From Dactylosporangium siamense (GTDB lineage Bacteria; Actinomycetota; Actinomycetes; Mycobacteriales; Micromonosporaceae): 64,000 nucleotides of DNA. The position numbers were made by a program, and so were the translations under genes. The stretch spans positions 62,001 to 126,000 of the forward strand of contig NZ_BONQ01000069.1 in the NCBI RefSeq assembly GCF_016862795.1, read 5' to 3'. This document shows, piece after piece, positions 56,976 to 64,000 of this stretch. The notes beneath the pieces are model-generated. The model saw only the letters and a list, made by a program, of their open reading frames with translations, did no database searches and was not told the origin of the DNA. Numbering within the stretch: position 1 is the stretch's first letter; each line of letters opens with the position of its first letter.

Positions 56976-56992
56976 CCACCCAGGCAGGGTGA
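56976..56992 (+). promoter_or_regulatory. two-half-site operator upstream of the third LAL gene
   Basis: CCACCC, 5 bp, GGGTGA: the same inverted pair and spacing as the composite sites, but no third half-site is found at +7 on either strand and no convincing -10 box at the usual distance. It lies 67 bp before the start codon. Confidence 0.45.
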
Positions 56993-57059
56993 GGCCCCGC
57001 AGCTGCGGGCGGTGCTTTGCTCGTCACGTTTGGCGAGGTATGAAATCGGGGGGCACCGA

Positions 57060-60000
57060 GTGTCGCAAGCGCTGGTACAGCAGGATCGCCGTGGAACGGC
57101 CCCGTCGACGTTGGCGGTGCCGGATCTTCCGCCCGGATACGTGCTGCGCGAGCGCGTCGTCGCGCAGCTGGACGCCGCGGTGCGTGCGCCGCTGACGCTG
57201 GTGACCGCGCCCGCCGGATGGGGCAAGACCGCGGCGCTGGTCGCCTGGGCCCGCACCGTGCGGATCGGCGACGAGATGCCGGTGGTGCGCTGGGTGACCT
57301 CGCACTCGCCGGACGGCGCCGACGTGCCCGGCCGGCTGCGCGGCGCGCTGTCCGCCGGTGACACCAGTGACCTGAAGGCCGACTCGGACGACGAGCTCGC
57401 CCGGGCCGTCGACTCCCTCGACCGGCCCCACATCGTGGTCGTCGACGACGTCCGCGAGATCAGCGACCCGGCCGCCCTGTCGGAGCTGGAGTCGTTGGTA
57501 CGCCACGGCATGGGCCGCCTGCACCTGGTGCTGTCCTGCCGGCGGGACCCGGCGCTGCCGCTGTACCGGTGGCGGGTCAACGGCTCGCTGACGGAGATGC
57601 GCACGACCGACCTGTCGCTGACCATCACCGAGACCGCGCAGCTGCTCGCCGCGCACGACGTGGTCCTGCCGGGCAGCACCCTGTACGCGCTGCACTCGAT
57701 GACCGAGGGCTGGCCGGCCGGCGTGCGGCTCGCCGCCATGGCGATGCGCGGGCACCCGGAGCCGGAGCGGGTCCTCGACGACGGCGGCGCCTACAGCACC
57801 GCGGTCGGCGACTTCCTCACCGGCGAGGTCATCGAGACGCTGCCCGCCGACACCCGCCGGCTGCTGTTCGACACGGCGGTCGCGACCCGCCTCAACGCCG
57901 GTCTGGTCGAGGCGATCACCGGCCGGGACGACGGCGCGCGGGTCCTCGCCGAGCTCAAGGGCTCCAACGCGTTCCTGACCCGCAACGCCGGCCCCGGCGG
58001 CTGGTACCGGTTCCACCCGCTCTTCGCCCGCACGCTGCACTCCGAACTGCTGCGCCGCAACCCGGAACGGGTCGCCGAGCTGCACCGCAGGGCGGCGGCC
58101 TGGCACGCGACCTACGGCATCCCGGCGGAGGCGATGCGCCACGCGCTGCTCGCCGAGGACTGGCCGGGCGCGGTCGAGACCCTCGAGCGCCACTGGCCGG
58201 ACATCGTCGGCGGGGTTCGCTACGACCGCCCGCACGAGGCCGCGCCGCACGCGCCGGCCGGCGACGAGCACACCGACCCGCGGCTGGCACTGGCGTTCGC
58301 GGCGGAGCGTCTCCGCGTGGGCGACCTCGAGGGCACCCGCGACTTCCTGCGCCGCAGCAACCGCGCCAGCGACGCCCCGGACCCGGCACCCACCACGACC
58401 ACCGCCACGACGAGCGCCACGAGCGGCGCAGCCACCGGCACGACCAGCGGCACCGGCACCGCGAGCGGCAACGGCACGAGTGGCAACGGCACCGGCACCG
58501 GCACCGCGGGCAGCGCCGGCAACGGCACGAGCGGCGGCACGGCGAGCGGCACCGGCACCGGCGACGCGGCCGCGGGTCGCCGGGAAGGTCCGGCGGCCAC
58601 GGGCCCCGGCGCCCCGACCGGCAGCGCGGCGGGCCTGACCGCCCGGGCCGGCCAGAGCGCCCCGGGCATGCCGGCCGCCCAGCACACCCCGGCGGGATCG
58701 GCCGCCCCGGCCGCGCGGCCCACCTCGGGCGGCGCCACCGCGGTCATGACCGCCCCGGCCCCGGCCACCGGCCAGCCCGCCACCACGTCGGCCACCGACC
58801 AGCCCGCCGCCACGACCCAGCCGCCGACGAGCGAACCGCCGGCCGCCGCCGCGAAGGGCCCGGTCCGGGTCAACGCCCGCATGATCGCCGGGTTCGCGGC
58901 CGCCGAGGCGTGGCTGTCCGGCGACCCGCGCAGGACCCTCACGGCGCTGGGCGACCTCAACCGCCCCGACGAGCAGAACGACGAGATCCGGGCACTGTCC
59001 ATGCTGGACGAGGGCGAGGCCCGGCTGCGGCTGGGCGAGCTCGCCGCCGCCGGAGCGCCCCTGCACGGCGCCCTGGTGCTCGCCCAGCGCACCGGAATGG
59101 CGCAGGCGCAGGTGTGCGCCGCGGCCCAGCTGTCGGTCCTCGAAGCGGCCCGCGGCCGGCTCCGGGCGTCGGCCCGGCTCGGCCGGCAGGCCCTGGTGAC
59201 CGCGGACCGGTTCGGCATCACCGACGCCACCGACCTCGGCTGGGTGCGGATGGCCCTGGCCAGCGTGTACGGCGAGTGGGACCGCATCGCGGAGGCCGAC
59301 CGCCTCCTGGACGAGGGCCTCGACCTCGCGGCCGGGGACCCGGACCTGCTCGTCGCGATCGCCACCGTCCGGGCGAAACTCCGCCACGGCGCGGGCCGGC
59401 TCGCCGCCGCGCTCGAGGTGCTGCACACCGCGCGGCGCGAGCTCGGCGGCGCGGCCCTGGCTCCCAGCGTGGAACGGGCCCTGGCGCTGACCGAGGCCGA
59501 ACTGCGCATCAGCGGCGGCGATCTCGGCGCGGCGCGCCGGCTCGTCGCTACCGGAGGCGACCCGGACGTGTACCCGGGCTGGGCCGCCTGTGTCGACGCG
59601 TCGGCGGCGCTGGTCGAGGGCAAGGCGGCCGCCGCCGCGTCGACCGCCCAGCAGTTCGCGACCCCGTCGGTGGACACGGCGCTGACGTGGACCGTGCACG
59701 CGGCGATCCTGACGTCCCTCGCGGGCCGGGCGCTCGGCGACCGGAACCGGGTGCTGCGGGGCCTGGAGGTGGCCCTCGACATCGCCGAGGAGGAGAGCTT
59801 CCGGCGGCCGTTCCTCGTCGGCGGGCACCCCGTGCGGGACCTCCTGGCGAACTTCGCGCCGCTGCTGCCGGTGTACCACCCCCTGGCCGCGGAGCTCGCC
59901 GCCGGTTCGTCGCCTCTCGCGGGTGGCGGGCGCGGCGCCGACGGCAGCCTGGTGGAGCCGCTCACCGAACGGGAACTGACGGTGCTGCGCTACCTGCAGG

Positions 60001-60146
60001 GCACGATGTCCAACCTGGAGATCGCCTCCACCCTGTACGTGTCGGTCAACACCGTGAAGACGCACGTGAAGAACATCTACCGCAAGCTGCACGCCGGCCG
60101 CCGGCGCGAGGCCGTCGAGCGGGCCCGGGAACTGCGGTTGCTGTGA
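57060..60146 (+). CDS. LuxR-family LAL (MalT-like) regulator, third of three, with low-complexity insertion
   Basis: 1028 residues. Walker A APAGWGKT (50-57), Walker B HIVVVDDV, then the helical domain (RFHPLFARTLHSELLRRNPE). From about residue 436 to 602 an insertion of almost only Thr, Gly, Ser, Ala and Pro separates it from the TPR-like part. The C-terminal HTH PLTERELTVLRYLQGTMSNL...SVNTVKTHVKNIYRKLHAGR is nearly that of the second LAL protein. GTG 57060 has GGGGGG 6 bp upstream. Its stop overlaps the next start (TGATG). Confidence 0.9.
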   Translation: MSQALVQQDRRGTAPSTLAVPDLPPGYVLRERVVAQLDAAVRAPLTLVTAPAGWGKTAALVAWARTVRIGDEMPVVRWVTSHSPDGADVPGRLRGALSAGDTSDLKADSDDELARAVDSLDRPHIVVVDDVREISDPAALSELESLVRHGMGRLHLVLSCRRDPALPLYRWRVNGSLTEMRTTDLSLTITETAQLLAAHDVVLPGSTLYALHSMTEGWPAGVRLAAMAMRGHPEPERVLDDGGAYSTAVGDFLTGEVIETLPADTRRLLFDTAVATRLNAGLVEAITGRDDGARVLAELKGSNAFLTRNAGPGGWYRFHPLFARTLHSELLRRNPERVAELHRRAAAWHATYGIPAEAMRHALLAEDWPGAVETLERHWPDIVGGVRYDRPHEAAPHAPAGDEHTDPRLALAFAAERLRVGDLEGTRDFLRRSNRASDAPDPAPTTTTATTSATSGAATGTTSGTGTASGNGTSGNGTGTGTAGSAGNGTSGGTASGTGTGDAAAGRREGPAATGPGAPTGSAAGLTARAGQSAPGMPAAQHTPAGSAAPAARPTSGGATAVMTAPAPATGQPATTSATDQPAATTQPPTSEPPAAAAKGPVRVNARMIAGFAAAEAWLSGDPRRTLTALGDLNRPDEQNDEIRALSMLDEGEARLRLGELAAAGAPLHGALVLAQRTGMAQAQVCAAAQLSVLEAARGRLRASARLGRQALVTADRFGITDATDLGWVRMALASVYGEWDRIAEADRLLDEGLDLAAGDPDLLVAIATVRAKLRHGAGRLAAALEVLHTARRELGGAALAPSVERALALTEAELRISGGDLGAARRLVATGGDPDVYPGWAACVDASAALVEGKAAAAASTAQQFATPSVDTALTWTVHAAILTSLAGRALGDRNRVLRGLEVALDIAEEESFRRPFLVGGHPVRDLLANFAPLLPVYHPLAAELAAGSSPLAGGGRGADGSLVEPLTERELTVLRYLQGTMSNLEIASTLYVSVNTVKTHVKNIYRKLHAGRRREAVERARELRLL

Positions 60147-60583
60147 TGCTGGTCCGGGTCGTCGACGAGGGACCCGGACCGGCCGCGGCGGCCACCCACC
60201 GGTGCGTCTGGGGCGCGCTCGCCGCGACCGTGGCCTGGCCGGTGCTCAACCTCGGCGGGGTCGCGCACCCGCAGGCCGCGGCGGTCGGGGTGGGGCTGCT
60301 GACGGTCCTGCCGCTGCCGGGCCCGGCGCTGGGCGTGGCCCTCGCGGCCGGGCTGGTCCTCGCCTCCGGCCAGCCCGCCGCGGCGCTGCTCGCCCTGGCC
60401 GGCGCGTCCCTCATCGCGCTGGTGGGGGTGCCGGCGCAGCACCTGCCGAGATGGGTGGGCCCGCTGCCGCTGCCCGTGCTCGTCGCAACGGCCCTGTTCG
60501 CCGGGGTCGTCGGCGGCCTGCCGGGGGTCCTCGCCGGGCTGCTGCTCGTGAGCGCCTGCTCGGCACTGGCCCGGCATGCTTGA
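60146..60583 (+). CDS. small membrane protein of unknown function
   Basis: 145 residues, almost all hydrophobic, with about five helices (for example LALAGASLIALVGVPAQHL and VLVATALFAGVVGGLPGVLA). No family recognised. The ATG overlaps the LAL stop by one base and its own stop overlaps the next gene by 8 bp, so the three genes are translated in series. Confidence 0.7.
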   Translation: MLVRVVDEGPGPAAAATHRCVWGALAATVAWPVLNLGGVAHPQAAAVGVGLLTVLPLPGPALGVALAAGLVLASGQPAAALLALAGASLIALVGVPAQHLPRWVGPLPLPVLVATALFAGVVGGLPGVLAGLLLVSACSALARHA

Positions 60584-61421
60584 GTACCTGCGCGGCCGGC
60601 GGACCGCGATCGTGCGCCGGCAGGCGTCCCGCGCCCTGGACCGGGTGGTCGGCCGGGGGCTGGCGGGTGCCGCGGAACAGCCGCGCAGCGGGCCGTACTG
60701 GCCCGCTGACAACTGGGTGTTCGTGGCCTACGCCGTCGCCCTGACCTGCGCGGCGGTGGTGGCACTCGGCATCCACTGGCTGGACCCGTCGCCGCTGGGC
60801 CGCGCGTTCCTCGCCGCCGTCGCCGCGGCCGGGTTCCTGTTCGCCGGGCTGCACGTGGTGCGCACGCCGGCGCGCCGGGAGCGGGCACTGCGGCAGTTCC
60901 TCACCGACCCGCGGGACCGGGTCGCGTTCGAGGAGGCCGCCGCGCATGCGGACCGGATCATGCTGACCTGGCCGGCGCTGGAGCGCCTCGGCGACCCGAC
61001 GGACCCGCGGGACACCCTGGAGCGCACGCTGTGGGACCTGGCGCACGCCCTCGCCGAGCGCGGTGAGCTGCGGACCGCGGTGCGGGAGCTGCGCGCGTCG
61101 GTGGGCGAGCCGATCGGCGCCGGGGTGTTGTTCGCGGCGGTCACGGACCGGCAGGCCGAGCTCACGTCCCGGCTGACCGAGGTCGACGCGGAGGTCAGCC
61201 GGCGGGTCGACCGGCTGCGCCACCTCGCCGGGCTGTGCCAGGCGTTCCTCGACCACCGCGCCGCGCAATCACGGGCCCGGGTGCGGGTCAACGCCGCCGA
61301 CGTGCTGCTCGGCGCGATCAACGCCCGGCCCGGACGCGACCCGGAGCCCGCCGAAACCCTGACGGAACGGACGGAAACGGTACTAGCCGCATACCGCGAA
61401 CTCGCCGACGAGTTCGACTAG
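60576..61421 (+). CDS. membrane protein with cytoplasmic helical domain, unknown function
   Basis: 281 residues. A basic N-terminus (LRGRRTAIVRRQASR) precedes two helices (WVFVAYAVALTCAAVVALGI and FLAAVAAAGFLFAGLHVV). The C-terminal 190 residues are predicted helical and charged (TSRLTEVDAEVSRRVDRLRH), probably a coiled-coil domain. Function not recognised. Overlaps the preceding gene by 8 bp. Confidence 0.7.
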   Translation: MLEYLRGRRTAIVRRQASRALDRVVGRGLAGAAEQPRSGPYWPADNWVFVAYAVALTCAAVVALGIHWLDPSPLGRAFLAAVAAAGFLFAGLHVVRTPARRERALRQFLTDPRDRVAFEEAAAHADRIMLTWPALERLGDPTDPRDTLERTLWDLAHALAERGELRTAVRELRASVGEPIGAGVLFAAVTDRQAELTSRLTEVDAEVSRRVDRLRHLAGLCQAFLDHRAAQSRARVRVNAADVLLGAINARPGRDPEPAETLTERTETVLAAYRELADEFD

Positions 61422-61434
61422 CTACCCTGCCGGG

Positions 61435-62976
61435 GTGCTGAAAACCAGGTTGGTGACCGGGTTCGGAGTCGCCGTGGCGGCGGTCGGGCTGTTCTTCGCC
61501 TACCTGCGGATGGCGTACGCGTTCCCGATCAACGCCGACGGCGCCAGCAACGCGATGCAGGCGTGGGACATGTTCCACGGCAACCCGCTGCTGTCGGGGT
61601 GGACGCTGTCGGACGTCGCGTTCTATCCGAGCGAACTGATCCAGTACGCGATGATCCAGGTCTTCACCGGCCCGACGGTGGCGCAGATCCACATCGCCGC
61701 GGCGATCACGTACACGACGATCGTGCTGCTGGCCGCGATCCTCGCGAAGGGCCGCGTCACCGGGCTGCAGGGCTGGCTGCGGGTCGGGATCACGGTCGCG
61801 ATCCTGATCGCGCCGGTGCCCGGCACCGGATACCAGACGCTGCTGTCCTCGCCCAACCACACCGGCTCGGCCGTGCCGCTGCTGCTCGCCTGGGGCGCGA
61901 TCGACCGGATGCGCGACACGAAGTGGAAGCCGGTCGTGGTGGCGCTGCTGCTGGGCTGGGGCGCGTGGGGCGATCCGCTGGTCACCTTCGTCGGCGCGCT
62001 GCCCCTGGCGCTGACCTGCCTGGTGCGGGCGTGGCGGCTGCCCGGGTCGTACCGGATCCGCTTGAAGAGCATGGACTTCCAACTGGCGGTGGCCGGCGGC
62101 ATGTCGGTGGTCCTGTCGCACGTCGCGACCTGGGCCGTGCACGCCATCGGCGGCTACCACACGCCGAAGCCGCCGATCGAGCTGTCGCCGTGGGACGAGT
62201 GGTTCGGCCGGGCGCACATGACGGCCCGGATGCTCGGCGTGCTGTTCGGCACCCACCGCCCGGGCTGGCAGCCGAAGTGGATCCAGCAGGGCGTGTCCTA
62301 CCTGCACCTCGGCGGTTTCGTGGTGGCGTTGATCGCGGTGCTGATCGTGCTGGTGCGCACCGTGCTCGGCACCGCCGACCGGGTCGAGTCGATCATGGCG
62401 ATCGCGATCTGCTGTGACATCGGCGCGGAGATCGTCTCCACGCTGCCGGTCGACCTGATGGCGGCGCGGGAGATCTCGCCGGTCCTGCCGATGGCCGCGG
62501 TCATCGCCGGGCGGGTCATCGCGCCACGGCTGGAGGCCCGCTGGCGGCAGGGTGTCCTCGCCGGCGTCCTGGCGCTGCTGACGCTCAACCTCGTCGCCTA
62601 CTCGCCGCCGCGGGCCGAGCCGTCCGAGGGTCAGGTCGTCGCCGACTGGCTGCAGGCGCGCAACCTCACCTACGGGCTCGGCGGCTACTGGGTGTCGAAC
62701 AACATCACCGTCACCACCGAGCGCCGGGTCACGGTCGTGCCGGTCCTCGGCGACGGCGACCGGGTGGCCCCGATGTGCTGGCAGTCCAAGACCAGCATGT
62801 ACGACGCCACCCACGACGCCCGGTTCATCGTCTTCGAGAAGGACCGGCCGTTCTACGGCACCCCGGCCCAGGCGGTGAAGATGTGGGGCCCGCCGAAGCA
62901 ACGGTTCGACACCGGTCGTTACGCCATCATGGTGTACGACGTGAACCTGCTGGTTGGTTTCCCGCCACCCTGTTGA
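61435..62976 (+). CDS. polytopic membrane protein, GT-C glycosyltransferase-like topology
   Basis: 513 residues with ten or more transmembrane helices and a soluble C-terminal domain of about 130 residues (WLQARNLTYGLGGYWVSNNI). The first outer loop NADGASNAMQAWDMFHGNPL sits where GT-C enzymes place their catalytic Asp. No family can be named with confidence, so a sugar-transfer role is only a suggestion. TACCCT (61423-61428) ends 6 bp before the GTG, so it is probably leaderless. Confidence 0.7.
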   Translation: MLKTRLVTGFGVAVAAVGLFFAYLRMAYAFPINADGASNAMQAWDMFHGNPLLSGWTLSDVAFYPSELIQYAMIQVFTGPTVAQIHIAAAITYTTIVLLAAILAKGRVTGLQGWLRVGITVAILIAPVPGTGYQTLLSSPNHTGSAVPLLLAWGAIDRMRDTKWKPVVVALLLGWGAWGDPLVTFVGALPLALTCLVRAWRLPGSYRIRLKSMDFQLAVAGGMSVVLSHVATWAVHAIGGYHTPKPPIELSPWDEWFGRAHMTARMLGVLFGTHRPGWQPKWIQQGVSYLHLGGFVVALIAVLIVLVRTVLGTADRVESIMAIAICCDIGAEIVSTLPVDLMAAREISPVLPMAAVIAGRVIAPRLEARWRQGVLAGVLALLTLNLVAYSPPRAEPSEGQVVADWLQARNLTYGLGGYWVSNNITVTTERRVTVVPVLGDGDRVAPMCWQSKTSMYDATHDARFIVFEKDRPFYGTPAQAVKMWGPPKQRFDTGRYAIMVYDVNLLVGFPPPC

Positions 62977-63003
62977 TGCCGTTTCGTCGATACGATCACC
63001 GGT

Positions 63004-64000
63004 GTGCGCAGATTCGTCGTCTGGGGTGACAACGCCCTCGCGCGGCGGCTGGTCGGCGAGCTGATCAACAGCTACGGCGCGCAGGTGACCGTGATCGTGC
63101 CGGCGCTGACGCAGAACCTGGCGCCGGAGATCGCCGAGCTGTGCGCGCCCGACCCGTGGTCGATGGTCGTGCAGGAGCGGCGCCTGAGCGCGGCCACCTT
63201 CCTGCGCCCGGAGCTCGCCGAGGCCGAGGCCATCGCGTTCGTCGACGCCGACGACGTGGCCAACGTCGACGCGGCGCTGATCGCCCGGGAGACCCTGCCC
63301 GACGTCCGGGTCGTGCTGCGGATGTTCAACACCGTCCTCGGCGAGGGGGTGGCGTCGCGGCTGCGCAACTGCGCGGTGCTGTCGGCGTCGGAGATCGCCG
63401 CGCCCGCGTTCGTCGCCGCGGCGCTCGGCGACAACACCCCGACGTCGATCCGGTTGACCGACGGTCAGCAGCTGACGGCGCTCGACCGGGACACCGCGGT
63501 GCTGTCGGTGAGCGACATCCGCTGCGGCCTCGCCGTCACGGCGACCGGGGAGAGCCTGCCCGCCGACGACGACGCGGCCGACCTCGTCCTGGTCAGCACC
63601 TACGGCCACCCGCTGCCGGCGCCGCGCCGGGTCGGCCGGCACCCGCTGCGCACGACCCGGCTCGTGCTCAAGGGCGGGCTGCGCCGGGTCCTGATCGGCG
63701 TCGCCGCGCTCATCGGCACCGGCTCGGTCGTGGTCGCCGCCGTCAAGGACCTGAGCCCGTGGCGGGCCCTGTACGTCACCGTCCTCACCACCCTGGGCGG
63801 CGCCAACGCCGACCTCGGGGCCCGGCGGGCCAGCCAGGCCGTCGACCTGGCGCTGGTCGTCGCGGGGGTCGCGGTCATCCCGGCGGTCACCGCCGCCGTG
63901 GTCAACACGCTCGTCAAGGCACGGCTGAAGATCGCCGCCGGCGGCCTCGCCGTGCCGGTCGGCGACCACGTCATCGTGATCGGCCTCGGCAACGTCGGCG
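63004..64000 (+). CDS. RCK/TrkA-N-domain ion channel-like protein (cut by window edge)
   Basis: 332 codons are visible. An N-terminal Rossmann-like RCK domain (RRFVVWGDNALARRLVGELI) runs to about residue 210. Next come a helix (about 227-248), a pore-loop-like stretch ALYVTVLTTLGGANADLG and a second helix (about 278-305). The sequence ends in GDHVIVIGLGNVG, the nucleotide-binding start of a second TrkA-N domain. The selectivity-filter position reads TTLGGAN rather than TVGYG. TACGAT (62991-62996) ends 7 bp before the GTG, so it is probably leaderless. Confidence 0.8.
   Translation, partial: MRRFVVWGDNALARRLVGELINSYGAQVTVIVPALTQNLAPEIAELCAPDPWSMVVQERRLSAATFLRPELAEAEAIAFVDADDVANVDAALIARETLPDVRVVLRMFNTVLGEGVASRLRNCAVLSASEIAAPAFVAAALGDNTPTSIRLTDGQQLTALDRDTAVLSVSDIRCGLAVTATGESLPADDDAADLVLVSTYGHPLPAPRRVGRHPLRTTRLVLKGGLRRVLIGVAALIGTGSVVVAAVKDLSPWRALYVTVLTTLGGANADLGARRASQAVDLALVVAGVAVIPAVTAAVVNTLVKARLKIAAGGLAVPVGDHVIVIGLGNVG

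Noticed and set aside
57024-60092. A 1022-codon open frame antisense to the third LAL gene
   Set aside because: No recognisable domain; its composition is the complement of the GC-biased codons of the LAL gene.

Overview
The window is very GC-rich chromosomal DNA of an actinobacterium. GC-rich third codon positions, frequent GTG/TTG starts, many apparently leaderless genes, ECF sigma factors, SpoIIE-type phosphatases, a PMT-type protein mannosyltransferase and large LuxR regulators of the LAL (MalT-like) class fit the Micromonosporaceae (Actinoplanes/Dactylosporangium type). That placement is inferred from gene content, not from a marker gene. There is no rRNA, CRISPR array, phage or insertion sequence; one tRNA (Gln, UUG) is present.

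Region 1 (1-5.2 kb, minus strand) is a nucleoside uptake operon: a BMP-type lipoprotein, an ABC ATPase, two permeases and cytidine deaminase (cut by the window edge). 5.4-15 kb holds a MerR regulator with its own 19-bp-spacer promoter, a GH13 alpha-glucosidase-like enzyme, a YihY membrane protein, a 2H phosphoesterase, trpS, and two consecutive pairs of ECF sigma factor plus membrane-anchored Asp-box (BNR) protein. 15-34 kb is mostly housekeeping: galE, a CBS-domain protein, cysNDQ downstream of a sugar-1-phosphate transferase, pth, rplY, prs, glmU, tRNA-Gln, an acyl-CoA desaturase with its TetR regulator, an ABC-F protein, ispE, rsmA and tatD. 34-44.5 kb carries an intergenic region rich in palindromes, a MarR regulator, two PPM/SpoIIE phosphatases, a protein mannosyltransferase, rsmI and metG.

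Region 2 (45-60 kb) is the accessory part and the most interesting. Three LAL regulators lie among a small SpoIIE phosphatase, two DUF7144-type membrane proteins, a formylglycine-generating-enzyme-like protein, a DUF1269-type protein, a DivIVA-like coiled-coil protein and an unknown 93-residue protein. Six promoters share a composite operator, TCACCC-N5-GGGTGA-N7-TCACCC (with some half-site variation), placed 10-11 bp before a -10-like hexamer; a shortened version precedes the third LAL gene. The half-site resembles the MalT box, so I infer one local regulon activated by one or more of the LAL proteins. The last 4 kb holds uncharacterised membrane proteins overlapping or following the third LAL gene and the start of an RCK/TrkA-type ion channel with an unusual pore sequence.
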